24,130 nt of DNA from Phycisphaeraceae bacterium (GCA_020851395.1 JADZCW010000225.1:1-24130); one strand, 5' to 3'. Shown: positions 1 to 8,166, numbered from the stretch's first letter. Notes: generated from the letters alone by a model not told the origin. Made by a program: numbers and translations.

Positions 1-707
1 AGGCGATCCAGTGGTTCCGGCAGGCGATGAACTTCCTGTGCAAGTACAGCATCGACCACAAGATGGGGTATCGGTTCGCGCTCGAGGCCAAGCCCAATGA
101 GCCGCGCGGGCACATCTTCGCGCCGGTGACGGGGAGCTACCTGGGGTTCATCGCGACGCTGGACCACCCGGAGATGGTGGGCGTGAACCCGGAGTTCGCG
201 CATGAGCAGATGGCGGGGCTGAACTTCCCGCAGGTGGTGGCCGAGGCGCTCGAGGCGGGCAAGCTGTTCCACATCGACCTCAACGACCAGGAGCCGGGAC
301 GGTTCGACCAGGACCTGCGGTTCGGGAGCCAGAGCTACAAGCACGCGTTCTTTCTGGTCAAGCTGTTGACGGATTATGGGTACAACGGGCCGAAGCACTT
401 CGACAGCCACGCGTATCGCACGGCGGACTACAACGACGTCAAGGCATTCGCGCGGGGGTCGATGCGGACGTACAAGATCCTCGAGAGCAAGGTCGAGCGG
501 TTCAACAAGGACCGGACCATTCAGGGGCTGCTGGGCAAGATCGTGCGCGAGGACCGGAAGATCACGGGGCTGGTGGGCAAGTACACGCGGGCGAACGCCA
601 AGGCGCTGCTGGCGATGAAGCTCGACCGCGTGAAGCTGGCCAAGCGGCCGCTGCCGTATGAGCAGCTGGATCAGTTGGTCATGGAAGTGATCATGGGCGT
701 GCGGTAA
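1..707 (+). CDS. xylA: Xylose isomerase, C-terminal part (5' end outside window)
   Basis: This is the C-terminal part of a class I (actinobacterial-type) D-xylose isomerase, which interconverts D-xylose and D-xylulose in the cytoplasm with two divalent metal ions. The frame is open from the first bases of the window, so the gene starts upstream; the ATG at 27 is internal. Metal and substrate motifs appear in family order: EAKPNEPRG (Glu and Lys), NPEFAHEQMAGLNF (Glu and His), DLNDQ, DQDLRFG (two Asp) and HFDSHAYRTAD (Asp). The protein ends in a helical tail, as in Streptomyces-type enzymes of about 390 residues, so roughly 60% is visible. The stop codon is at 705-707 and an intrinsic terminator follows about 40 bp later, so this is the last gene of its transcript. 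The family is certain; the true start and upstream partners cannot be seen. Confidence 0.95.
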   Translation, partial: AIQWFRQAMNFLCKYSIDHKMGYRFALEAKPNEPRGHIFAPVTGSYLGFIATLDHPEMVGVNPEFAHEQMAGLNFPQVVAEALEAGKLFHIDLNDQEPGRFDQDLRFGSQSYKHAFFLVKLLTDYGYNGPKHFDSHAYRTADYNDVKAFARGSMRTYKILESKVERFNKDRTIQGLLGKIVREDRKITGLVGKYTRANAKALLAMKLDRVKLAKRPLPYEQLDQLVMEVIMGVR

Positions 708-746
708 GACGCGCGGCGGATCGCACCCCCCTACCGATGACCGATC

Positions 747-776
747 AGGCCCGGGCGTTTTGCCAGGGCCTTTTTT
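747..776 (+). terminator. Rho-independent terminator of xylA
   Basis: The stem AGGCCC (747-752) pairs with GGGCCT (766-771), and an inner GGC/GCC extension closes a GTTTT loop. A run of six T follows at 771-776. It lies 40 bp after the xylA stop. On the minus strand the hairpin has no T-tract, so it would not be a classical terminator for the convergent methyltransferase gene. Confidence 0.85.
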
Positions 777-784
777 GTCGTGTG

Positions 785-1741
785 TCACACGGAGGCGTGG
801 GGTAATGTCAGCCATCGCGGCAGGGCGATGATGAAGGGGTAGAAGGCCGGCTGCAGGTCGTTTTCGAGCTCGATCCGGATGGACTCTCCGAGCAGGACGC
901 GGAGCAGGGGCACGAGCAGGGCCTTCTTGAGGAAGCTGCCGTGGACCGCGGGGTGTTTTCGGAGGGTGGCGAAGCGTTCGTATCCGAGCTCACGGAGCAG
1001 GGCGACGACGGGGGACTGGCCGTTGGTGAAGTCGTCGGTGTGCTGCTCGAAGAGGATGATCGGCTGACGATCGCGGATGGTCTGTCTGGCGCCGGAGAGG
1101 ACTTTGTGCTCATGGCCCTCGACGTCGATCTTGATGAGCTTGACGTCCTCGAGGCCGGGCATGGAGTCGAGGGTGCGGATCTCGACGGAGAAGGAGGAGG
1201 ACCCGGCGTTGTGGGTGATGGAAGCCTTGCCGATGTTCGACGGGTTGACGGACAGTACGGCGGTGCCGGAGTGGTCGGAGAGGCCCAGGTTGTGGCAGAC
1301 GATGTTGGGGGCAAGTTCGGCGTTGAGAGCGAGGACCTTGAAGGTGCGGGGGTGGGGCTCGAAGCTGATCACGCGTTTGAAATGGTCGGCGAAGTAGAGT
1401 GCGTGGTTGCCGATGTTGGCGCCGATGTCGAGGACGGTGGCCTGGCTGAAGTCGATGCCGAGTTGGCGGGTCCAGGCGAAGAAGGCGTCGAGCTCGAGCT
1501 TCTCGTAGACGCCGTCGATGTTCAGGGTGTGTGAGATGTGGTCGAAGGCGAAGACGACGAGCTGTCGTCGGTTCCGGGCCAGGTGTTCACGGCTGCGTTT
1601 GTCGAGTTGGAGGCGCAGGGGGAGGGCGCAGAGGTCACGGAGGAAGGCCATGCGGCCGCGACGGTGGACGAAGAGGCTGGACGAGGCGCGGGGTGCATCC
1701 ACGGGGGGGCGGGGCGGTGAGAGGGGCTCAGGGGTGACCAT
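785..1741 (-). CDS. FkbM-family SAM-dependent methyltransferase
   Basis: This 318-residue protein belongs to the FkbM methyltransferases, which use S-adenosylmethionine to O-methylate sugars or secondary metabolites. SAM-binding motif I is VLDIGANIGNH (residues 103-113), followed by the acidic residue of SFEP (E128), and the family motif LIKIDVEGHE lies at 202-211. About 95 N-terminal residues precede the Rossmann core, and there is no signal peptide or membrane helix. The ATG at 1741 has an AAGGA Shine-Dalgarno sequence a few bases upstream; Met31 is a possible later start. The gene lies 43 bp downstream of the sulfatase on the same strand, so it is probably the last gene of the rsmE-UDPGP-sulfatase run. 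Methylation of a surface or secreted glycan is inferred from context; the substrate cannot be read from the sequence. Confidence 0.9.
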   Translation of the reverse strand: MVTPEPLSPPRPPVDAPRASSSLFVHRRGRMAFLRDLCALPLRLQLDKRSREHLARNRRQLVVFAFDHISHTLNIDGVYEKLELDAFFAWTRQLGIDFSQATVLDIGANIGNHALYFADHFKRVISFEPHPRTFKVLALNAELAPNIVCHNLGLSDHSGTAVLSVNPSNIGKASITHNAGSSSFSVEIRTLDSMPGLEDVKLIKIDVEGHEHKVLSGARQTIRDRQPIILFEQHTDDFTNGQSPVVALLRELGYERFATLRKHPAVHGSFLKKALLVPLLRVLLGESIRIELENDLQPAFYPFIIALPRWLTLPHASV

Positions 1742-1784
1742 TTTTTGTTCCTTGGCCCGCCATGGCCGAGGGCATCGAGGTGTT

Positions 1785-3239
1785 TCACGCGAGATGCGGG
1801 CCGACGGGGGCGAGACGGAGGACGGGGTAAGCCGTGTTGACCATGGTGTGGTCGCCGGTCCGCTTCATGGATTGCCAGGCGAGGGCCATCATACGGTGGA
1901 GTTGGGGGCGGTGCTCGGGAAGAGGGGCGAGGTTACGGAGTTCGTGGGGGTCGTCGGCGAGGTTGTAGAGCTCGTCGAAGTCGAAGCCGTTGTGGATGAG
2001 TTTCCAGGGGCCGTCCCAGACGATGCGCTGGGTGAGGAGTTGGCGCGCGCCGTGATACTCGGCGAAGCCGGTGGCGAAGTCGGCGGCGTTGGCGGCGGGG
2101 TCGTGGAGGAGCGGGGCGAAGGAGCGAGAGTCGGTGTTGCGGATGGGGTTGGCCGAGGCGAGGTCGCAGAGGGTGGGGCAGAGGTCGTGCAGGCCAACCC
2201 TGCCCCCGGAAGTGACACCTTGGGCGATGCCGGGGCCGGCGAGGATCAGGGGGATGTTGTAGATCTCCTCGAAGGCGCCGACGTTCTTCATGTAGAGGCC
2301 GTGGGCGCCGAGGCATTCGCCGTGGTCGGTGGTGAAGAGGATCAGGGTGTGGTCAAGCTGGCCCATGACTTCAACGGCTTGGATGATGCGGCCGAATTGC
2401 TCGTCGATTTCGGTGACGGAGGCGAGGTAGCAGGCGCGGGCCTCGCGCTTTTGCTGGGCGGTGAGGCCCTGAAAGATGGCGGCGGCTTTGCGGTAGAGGT
2501 TGGGCTTGTCGGCCAGGTCGTCGGCGGCGCTGACGGGCAGGGGCATGGCGGACTGGTCGATGGCGTCGTAGAACTTGCGAGGGGCGATGAAGGGGTCGTG
2601 AGGCTCGGAGACGCTGACGAAGCAGCACCAGGGGGTGTCGGCGGCGGCGTGGGATTTTTGCGCGAGCCAGTCGAGGGCGAGGTTGGTGGTGAAGCCGATG
2701 CCGCGCGTCTCGGCGGGCTCGTCGGTCACGCCGTAGAGGAGGCCGGGGGGATAGCCTTCGGGGGAGGTGATGTGGCCGGCGGGGCTCAGTTCACCACGGC
2801 GAGGCAGATGGGGCGTGCCGAATCGTTGTCTGCAAGCATCCCGCCAACACTCGCCGCCGTCATGGACGTTCATTTTCCAGCCAAAATGTTCGAGATTCCC
2901 GCTGCGTTCAACGTGCCACTTGCCGAAGTAGGCGGTTTCATAGCCTGCCGCGGACAGTCGCTGGGCCCAGTGAGGCTTGTCGATGCGGAGGACGCTCTGG
3001 TCGGGGTCAACGCAGTGGGTGACGGTCAGGACGCCGTGGTTGTGCGGCAGGAGGCCGGTCATGAGGCTGGCGCGGGCGGGGGAGCAGATGGCGTTGGGGG
3101 TGTAGGCGCGGGTGAAGCGGAGGCCGCGGGCGGCGAGCTTGTCGAGGTTGGGGGTGGGGCAGAAGGGTTTGGTGGGCTCGGCGAGGATGCCGGCCTGGAG
3201 CTGGTCGACCATCAGGAAGAGGATGTTGGGGCGGGGCAT
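1785..3239 (-). CDS. Cys-type (formylglycine) sulfatase
   Basis: This 484-residue enzyme is a type I sulfatase of the alkaline phosphatase superfamily, hydrolysing sulfate esters of carbohydrates or related substrates. The modification signature CSPAR is at residues 52-56; Cys52 would be converted to formylglycine by FGE or an anaerobic sulfatase-maturating enzyme, neither of which is in this window. The N-terminal metal site is NILFLMVDQ (Asp12, with Gln13 in place of the second Asp, a common variant). FGKWH and the second metal motif TTDHGE follow. The protein starts directly at the catalytic domain with no signal peptide, which is unusual because many planctomycete sulfatases are exported. 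It sits 34 bp after the UDP-sugar pyrophosphorylase gene and 43 bp before the FkbM gene. The substrate is unknown; choline-sulfatase-like and glycan sulfatases share this layout. Confidence 0.93.
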   Translation of the reverse strand: MPRPNILFLMVDQLQAGILAEPTKPFCPTPNLDKLAARGLRFTRAYTPNAICSPARASLMTGLLPHNHGVLTVTHCVDPDQSVLRIDKPHWAQRLSAAGYETAYFGKWHVERSGNLEHFGWKMNVHDGGECWRDACRQRFGTPHLPRRGELSPAGHITSPEGYPPGLLYGVTDEPAETRGIGFTTNLALDWLAQKSHAAADTPWCCFVSVSEPHDPFIAPRKFYDAIDQSAMPLPVSAADDLADKPNLYRKAAAIFQGLTAQQKREARACYLASVTEIDEQFGRIIQAVEVMGQLDHTLILFTTDHGECLGAHGLYMKNVGAFEEIYNIPLILAGPGIAQGVTSGGRVGLHDLCPTLCDLASANPIRNTDSRSFAPLLHDPAANAADFATGFAEYHGARQLLTQRIVWDGPWKLIHNGFDFDELYNLADDPHELRNLAPLPEHRPQLHRMMALAWQSMKRTGDHTMVNTAYPVLRLAPVGPHLA

Positions 3240-3273
3240 GGGACTCCCCTACCGGGGACTACCGGGGGCGGGA

Positions 3274-4713
3274 TTAGAGGAGGACTTCGCGGCCGCGGCC
3301 GATGGCCTCGGGGAGGTCGACGTCGTCGAGGTCATCGGGCTCGATGGCGGTGAGGTTGCTGATCTCGATGACGGCGTCGACGGCGTTGTCGGGCAGGCGC
3401 GGGACCTTGACGCCCTGGGACTCGAGCCAGCGGGCGGCGCGCTCGATCTGGAACTGGCGGCTGGTGGCGGGGGAATCGTGGCCGTCGGCGTTCTTGATCG
3501 GGCCGAACTCGTCGGGGCGGCTGGTCTCGTAGATGATGGAGGTGTCGCACATGGGAAGAGCATCGAAGACGAAGGTCTCGAGCTTGACGGCGTTGAGGCT
3601 GTCGGGCTTGACGGGCTGGCCGGTGGCGGTGTCGATGAAGGGGACCTTCTTCTCGGCGCGGTGGAAGGTCAGGCCGAAGCCGCCGGGACGGGTGTTGAGC
3701 CACTGGACGAAGTCGACGCGGATGGCGTGGATGGCGATGGAGCCGGCGAGGAAGCGAAGTTGTCCGTTGGGGAGGCGCTGTTCTGCCAGCTCGTCGGGAA
3801 GGTCGGAGTATTCGATGACGGTCATGCGGCCGTGGTCGAGGCAGAAGTTGCCGAGCTTCTCCTTGGGGAAGGCCTTGGGGAGCATCTTCGACGACATCTG
3901 GGCGTTGTCGATCGCGTGCAGGCCGATGAACTGGGGGTCGACGACGCGGACCATGGGGTTGTCGACCTGGATGTAGGAGATGTGCTCGATGCCGCGTTGC
4001 TGCATGTCGGCGATGGCGCCGCTGGCGAAAAGGGCCTTGAGGGAGCCGCCGTGGCCGTTGGGGGAGAGGGCGATCGAGGCGGGGGATTCCAGGAGGACCT
4101 TGCCGGTGGTCATGTCGACGGCGGGCATCATGGCCTGGGGGAAGATCATGACGTTGGCGGGGTCGAGGCCGTAGTAATGCTGTTGCTCGAGGAACTGGCG
4201 AGTCGCGGCGTCGTTGACGGGGCTGGTCATGATGTACCAGGGGACGGTGGTGTCGTACTTGTCCTGGACGCGGCGGATGTACTCGGCGAAGCAGCCGAAG
4301 AGGGGGAGCTTGCGGATGGGGGTGGCGGGGAAGGTGCCCTTGGGGGCGTTCCAACCGAGGCGGGTGCCCTGGCCGCCGGCGACGGTGAAGGCGGCGACTT
4401 TGCCCTGACGGATAAGGTCGATGCCGAGGTGGCGGGCCTGGTCGTACTTGGCGGCGAGGTCCTGCGGGGGGATGTTGGGGTAGAACGGGGCGGGCTCGAG
4501 GTGGTCGGGGATGTGGACGTCGGGCTTCTTGAGGACGTGGGTCTGGATGAGGCGAGCGAGCTCGGCCCAGTCGACGGAGGCAATCTGGTCGAGGAGCTGT
4601 CGCTGCGGGTCGGAGGAGAGTTGGGGATAGAACGTGAGGAGGTGATCCTGGCCGGCCTGGGCGAGGAGGTTCCTGGCGGAGGCGAGGGTCAGGGAGGGGG
4701 TGGTCTGCGTCAT
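3274..4713 (-). CDS. UDPGP type 1 family UDP-sugar pyrophosphorylase (eukaryotic UAP-like)
   Basis: This protein of about 479 residues is a nucleotidyltransferase of the eukaryotic-type UDPGP family, closer to UDP-N-acetylglucosamine pyrophosphorylase (UAP) than to bacterial GlmU or GalU. It would make UDP-GlcNAc, UDP-GalNAc or UDP-Glc from UTP and the sugar 1-phosphate. The nucleotide loop AGGQGTRLG is at about residues 112-120, followed by PKGTFP. Later come SPNGHGG, the UAP-like QVDNPMVRVVDP metal motif, and a VIEYSDLP segment. The ATG at 4713 is chosen because GAGG lies five bases upstream; an in-frame ATG at 4746 would add 11 residues but has poorer spacing. The gene lies 84 bp after rsmE. 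Sugar specificity cannot be settled by eye. Confidence 0.9.
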   Translation of the reverse strand: MTQTTPSLTLASARNLLAQAGQDHLLTFYPQLSSDPQRQLLDQIASVDWAELARLIQTHVLKKPDVHIPDHLEPAPFYPNIPPQDLAAKYDQARHLGIDLIRQGKVAAFTVAGGQGTRLGWNAPKGTFPATPIRKLPLFGCFAEYIRRVQDKYDTTVPWYIMTSPVNDAATRQFLEQQHYYGLDPANVMIFPQAMMPAVDMTTGKVLLESPASIALSPNGHGGSLKALFASGAIADMQQRGIEHISYIQVDNPMVRVVDPQFIGLHAIDNAQMSSKMLPKAFPKEKLGNFCLDHGRMTVIEYSDLPDELAEQRLPNGQLRFLAGSIAIHAIRVDFVQWLNTRPGGFGLTFHRAEKKVPFIDTATGQPVKPDSLNAVKLETFVFDALPMCDTSIIYETSRPDEFGPIKNADGHDSPATSRQFQIERAARWLESQGVKVPRLPDNAVDAVIEISNLTAIEPDDLDDVDLPEAIGRGREVLL

Positions 4714-4797
4714 ACGAACCTCAAGCAACAGCGGGAGGCTGCCCAAAGTCCCCCCGGCACAGCAACGGGCCGCGGGATGGAGGCGGGGTCCGGCATT

Positions 4798-5574
4798 CTA
4801 CCGATCTTCCTGGGTTTCGGTGGAAATCGGCCAGGCGTTGCGGAGCAGCGCGGCGGCGGCGACGGCGGCGGTCTCGATGCGGAGGATGTGAGAGGCGAAG
4901 CGCCAGGGACGGCCGCCCGCGGCGATTGCTAGCTCGGTCTCGTCGGGTGTGAGCCCCCCTTCCGGGCCGACGAGGACCAGGAGGCTGTGCGGGGAAGGGG
5001 CGGCTTGCTGGGTGGTGTGGGCGTCGAGGGGGCGGCCGAGGGGGTCGGCGATCAGCAGGAGATCTCGCGGGAGGGTGAGAAGAACGGAGAAGGTCGTCGG
5101 GGGTGCAATATCCATCAGCCAGTCACGGCCACATTGCTTGGCGGACTCGATGACGAGCTTGCGGAGGCGGTCGAGCTTGCTCTGGCCGGGGTCGACGACG
5201 GTGCGCTCGGTCAGGAGCGGGACAAGGGTGTCGACTCCGAGCTGGGTGAGCTGGCTGACGAGCTGATCAACACGCGGGCCCTTGGGCATGGCGACGGCGA
5301 GCGTGAGCGTGGGCATGGGACGGGGCGTGTGGCGAAGGGAGGTGAGTTTGACGCCGGCGTCTCGGCCCTGGCAGAGGAAATCACCGCGGGCGGCGAGACC
5401 TTGGCCGTTGAAGATCTCGACGGGCTCGCCTGGGCGCAGGCGCAGGACCCTCAGGGCGTGGCGGGCCTCGTCCTGGTCGAGCCAGACGGGTTCAGGGGGC
5501 GGGACCGGTAATTCATGAGCGGATGGATCGGCGGCGAGGGGAGCGGCGAAGTTGGGGTCATAGAATCGGTGCAT
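4798..5574 (-). CDS. rsmE: 16S rRNA (uracil1498-N3)-methyltransferase RsmE
   Basis: This 258-residue protein is RsmE, a SPOUT-fold methyltransferase that adds a methyl group to N3 of U1498 in 16S rRNA. The N-terminal PUA-like part (HALRVLRLRPGE at about 39-50) is followed by the trefoil-knot SAM site, with GPEGG at 203-207 and LRIETA at 231-236 (usually LRTETA). Length matches the family. No strong Shine-Dalgarno sequence precedes the ATG at 5574, but the N-terminus MHRFYD is typical. It is the first gene of the minus-strand run that continues with the UDPGP enzyme, sulfatase and FkbM methyltransferase. There is no obvious functional link between rRNA methylation and the sugar genes, so this is probably promoter sharing. 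Confidence 0.93.
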   Translation of the reverse strand: MHRFYDPNFAAPLAADPSAHELPVPPPEPVWLDQDEARHALRVLRLRPGEPVEIFNGQGLAARGDFLCQGRDAGVKLTSLRHTPRPMPTLTLAVAMPKGPRVDQLVSQLTQLGVDTLVPLLTERTVVDPGQSKLDRLRKLVIESAKQCGRDWLMDIAPPTTFSVLLTLPRDLLLIADPLGRPLDAHTTQQAAPSPHSLLVLVGPEGGLTPDETELAIAAGGRPWRFASHILRIETAAVAAAALLRNAWPISTETQEDR

Positions 5575-5671
5575 GGGTTGATTGATTGTAAGTCCTGCGG
5601 AGGGAGGCGGGATACGTCCGGGCTGGGGGCTTCAGTCGGGTGTTGACCCGGCCGATAAAACCGTTGTATTC

Positions 5672-5706
5672 GGACCCCCGGAACCCCCCGGAACCCCCGG
5701 AACCCT
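5672..5706. repeat. Short GGAACCCCC tandem repeat
   Basis: A 8-10 bp unit of the form GGAACCCCC is repeated about 3.5 times (unit starts near 5672, 5680, 5690 and 5699) between the divergent rsmE and the Ala/Pro-rich gene. The plus reading frame through it would encode a short Pro-rich run, but I place the start of that gene downstream, so the repeat is treated as non-coding. Confidence 0.7.
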
Positions 5707-5816
5707 CGTCCGCGACGGCGTGGGCGGGGAGAGATCAGGAAGGCAGGGCCGCGGCGGGTCATGCGCGAGATGACTCGCGCGGGCCGGGCCGGGCACCGCT
5801 CGCAAGGCAAGCTCGC

Positions 5817-6902
5817 GTGACTGATCAAAAGTCCAAGACTGACCAGGACCTGAGCCAGCAGCTCGACGCCCTGCTCTCGGAGATCGAGCAGCAGGAGCCG
5901 GGGTTTGCGCAGGCGGCGGGCCTGGGCAAGGAGACGGCGGAGTCTGTGCCCGCAGCGGCGCCGGCGGCGAGCGAGGGGACTGAATCGCCCAAGGAGGCTC
6001 AGACGCCGGCGACGACGGCTGAACCCCTGACGGCGAGCGACGCGGCGAGCAAGAAACCACTGGACGATCTGGACGCGCAGATTCAGGCCCTGTTGAACGA
6101 TGCGAAGTCGCTCGAGATGCCGGCGTCGCTTCGTTCAGCATCCGGGGCGACGGCGACGGAAGCTCCCACGCCGGCGGCCACCGCACCCCCGGAAGCCAAA
6201 GCACCCCCGGAATCCAAGGCACCCTCGGAAGCGAGGGCATCTCCGGAGGCCACGGCATCAAAGGAAATCCCGACACCTCTGACACCCCCGTCGCCAGCGG
6301 CGGACTCGGGTTTGATGCAGCAGATCGATGAGTTGCTGGCCAGCGAGGCGGACAAGGCTGTCGCGGGTGAGTTTGAGACGGTCGACGACGTGCTGGGCGA
6401 TGAGCAGATCGCGGCGCCCGTGCCGATCCCGCCGACACCGGCGGCGGAGGTGTCGGCGGAGGCACCGCAGGCGCCGGCTTCGGGGGGAGCACAGGCGGGC
6501 GGGGCGACGGCGAAGGACGTGGCGGCGGAGCTAGATCAGGACCTGGTGGCCGCGGCGCCGGCGCCGGAGACCGAACCGGAGGCCGAGCCGCAGGCGGTGT
6601 CCAAGGCCAAGCAGCAGAAGGGCGACGTCAAGCCGGCCGCTCCGACGGACGCTCAGGCAGCGCCCGAGGCTGGGGAGGAAGAGAGCGAGCAGGCGGTCGA
6701 GGAGCAGGCGGAGACGCTGCCGTTGCCCGAGCCGGTCATCCGGACGAGCTCGCTGCTGAGGTTTTGCACGGCGCTGAACGCGCCGGTGCGCAGGCTGTCG
6801 CCGCCGTCGCGTCGCGTGGTCGGTTACGTGGCGCTCTTGACGCTGTTCAATGGGTCGGCGTTCACGATCATGGCGCTGCTTCGGTCGATGCTGGGTCACT
6901 AG
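5817..6902 (+). CDS. Ala/Pro/Glu-rich protein with C-terminal membrane helix, function unknown
   Basis: I do not recognise this family. The start is placed at GTG 5817 (AAGG nine bases upstream), giving 361 residues that begin VTDQKSKTDQDL; an open frame extends back to 5640 but that part looks non-coding. Most of the protein is low-complexity and acidic (Ala, Pro, Glu), probably disordered. Three short amphipathic segments resemble each other: SQQLDALLSEIE (about 13-24), DAQIQALLNDAK (86-97) and MQQIDELLASEA (167-178). Residues 123-152 form an imperfect hexapeptide repeat. The last 60 residues are conserved-looking: a basic stretch, then one hydrophobic helix (about 334-356) ending in a short basic tail. 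This suggests a tail-anchored protein with a large cytoplasmic disordered domain. Its 3' end overlaps the convergent MFS gene by 35 bp. Confidence 0.75.
   Translation: MTDQKSKTDQDLSQQLDALLSEIEQQEPGFAQAAGLGKETAESVPAAAPAASEGTESPKEAQTPATTAEPLTASDAASKKPLDDLDAQIQALLNDAKSLEMPASLRSASGATATEAPTPAATAPPEAKAPPESKAPSEARASPEATASKEIPTPLTPPSPAADSGLMQQIDELLASEADKAVAGEFETVDDVLGDEQIAAPVPIPPTPAAEVSAEAPQAPASGGAQAGGATAKDVAAELDQDLVAAAPAPETEPEAEPQAVSKAKQQKGDVKPAAPTDAQAAPEAGEEESEQAVEEQAETLPLPEPVIRTSSLLRFCTALNAPVRRLSPPSRRVVGYVALLTLFNGSAFTIMALLRSMLGH
6183..6272 (+). repeat. In-frame 18-bp (hexapeptide) repeat
   Basis: Five consecutive 18-bp units inside the Ala/Pro-rich gene encode APPEAK, APPESK, APSEAR, ASPEAT and the degenerate ASKEIP. 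The repeat keeps the reading frame and lies in the probable disordered linker, so copy number could vary without breaking the protein. Confidence 0.75.
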
Positions 6903-8115
6903 GCGCAGGCTCGACGGGCTCGCGGAAGACGGCGAGGACGAGCAGGGATCCGACGACGGCGAGCACCCCCACTACCACAAAGAGTCCACGCAGGCTGTGG
7001 CCCGCGAGCCAGCCGCCCAGGAGGCTGCCGGTCATCTTGCCGACGCCGACGATGAGCATGGCGTAGAGGCCCTGGATGGAGTGTCGGTAGTGGTCCTGGG
7101 CCTGGCGGTTGAAGTAGATGGCGGGGGCGACGTGCAGGACGAGGACCTGCATGCCGTGGAGGACCTGCGAGCCGATGGCGACGGCGCGGCAGGGGAAGAG
7201 TGCCAGGGCGAGCAGGCGCAGGGCGATGCAGGCGAGTCCGCCGGCCATGACGCCGCGCAGGCCGAGTCGGCGCTGGAGGCGGCCGAAGCCGAGCATGAAG
7301 AAGATCTCGACCCCGACGCCCAGGCCGGCGATGACGCCGACCCACTGGGCCTTGATGTGGACGATGTCGGTGAGGTAGAGGGGGTAGAAGCCGTAGTAGG
7401 CGGCGGTGGTCAGCTGGGTGAGGAACATCACGCCGCAGAAGGCGAGGACCTGGGGGTTGAGGCAGGCTCGGACGGCCTCGAGGGTGGGGAGCGAGGTGTC
7501 GTGAGGCTTGGGTGCGACGCCGCCGGTGGGCGTGCGGGGGCGGGGATCGGGGAGGAACAGGGCGTTGAGGGCACCCAGGACGGTCAGGACGGCGGCGAGG
7601 CGGAGGGGCCAGACATCGTTGCCGGTAGGAGAGACGAGGTAGAGCAGGATCAGGCCGGGGACGATGAAGCCGACGGTGCCGAAGACGCGGACGCGGTGAT
7701 ACGGGACGTGGGAGAGGTTGAAGAAGGAGCGGCGTTTCTCGACGGCGAAGTAGAGGCCGTCCTGGAGTGAGACGAGGGGGACGGAGATCAGGGCGTAGAG
7801 GGCGTAGGCGATGAGGGTGGGCCAGAATCCGGCGGAGGCGATCATGACGCCGAGGATGGCGGCGCCAACGAAGAAGCTGGCGGCCATGAGCCAGCGGGCG
7901 GCGATGCCGGCGTCGGCCAGGAGGGTCATCCAGACGGGGGTGAGGATGGGGGCGAGGCTGGCGGCGGCCAGGACGTAGCCGATCTGGGCGTCGGAGAGGC
8001 CTCTGGCGGAGGCGAGCAGGACGGGGAGGAAGGGCGTCAGACAGCCGACCGCGGCGTAGGTCAGGAAGAACTGACCCCGCAGCGCGGCGGTGGCGGTCTG
8101 TTGGCGATGCGGCAT
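6868..8115 (-). CDS. MFS transporter, MFS_1-like (HcaT/nucleoside-symporter-like)
   Basis: This 415-residue protein is an inner-membrane transporter with about twelve hydrophobic segments (first at about 14-35, last at about 370-390) and a cytoplasmic loop between helices 6 and 7. The pattern, with a short N-terminus and the early motif FFLTYAAVGCLTPFLP, resembles the MFS_1-like group that includes 3-phenylpropionate permease HcaT and nucleoside:H+ symporters. The substrate cannot be inferred. The ATG at 8115 has no clear Shine-Dalgarno sequence. The stop lies inside the last codons of the convergent plus-strand gene, giving a 35-bp tail-to-tail overlap. It follows the ferritin-like gene by 47 bp and may be cotranscribed with it. 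Confidence 0.88.
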   Translation of the reverse strand: MPHRQQTATAALRGQFFLTYAAVGCLTPFLPVLLASARGLSDAQIGYVLAAASLAPILTPVWMTLLADAGIAARWLMAASFFVGAAILGVMIASAGFWPTLIAYALYALISVPLVSLQDGLYFAVEKRRSFFNLSHVPYHRVRVFGTVGFIVPGLILLYLVSPTGNDVWPLRLAAVLTVLGALNALFLPDPRPRTPTGGVAPKPHDTSLPTLEAVRACLNPQVLAFCGVMFLTQLTTAAYYGFYPLYLTDIVHIKAQWVGVIAGLGVGVEIFFMLGFGRLQRRLGLRGVMAGGLACIALRLLALALFPCRAVAIGSQVLHGMQVLVLHVAPAIYFNRQAQDHYRHSIQGLYAMLIVGVGKMTGSLLGGWLAGHSLRGLFVVVGVLAVVGSLLVLAVFREPVEPAPSDPASTEAAP

Positions 8116-8144
8116 GGAAGGCGGACAGCATACCCGCCCGTCAT

Positions 8145-8166
8145 GCGGACATCACGCGGACATCAC
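8145..8166. repeat. 11-bp tandem duplication
   Basis: GCGGACATCAC occurs twice back to back at 8145-8155 and 8156-8166. The second copy contains the stop codon (complement of TCA at 8163-8165) of the ferritin-like gene, so the duplication probably arose by slippage at the end of that gene. Confidence 0.7.

Noticed and set aside
1518..3353. Long plus-strand open frame (611 codons) opposite the FkbM and sulfatase genes
   Set aside because: Gly/Val/Glu-rich translation without motifs, exactly antisense to clear enzymes; long antisense frames are expected at this GC content.
3112..4932. Plus-strand open frame (606 codons) opposite the UDPGP gene
   Set aside because: Same low-complexity antisense pattern; the minus strand carries well-defined catalytic motifs.
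6183..6272. 18-bp repeat as a CRISPR or intergenic repeat array
   Set aside because: Units are contiguous with no spacers, keep the reading frame and encode a hexapeptide repeat.
5632..6492. Pro/Ser-rich minus-strand open frame (286 codons)
   Set aside because: Antisense of the Ala/Pro-rich gene; no start signal and no recognisable domain.
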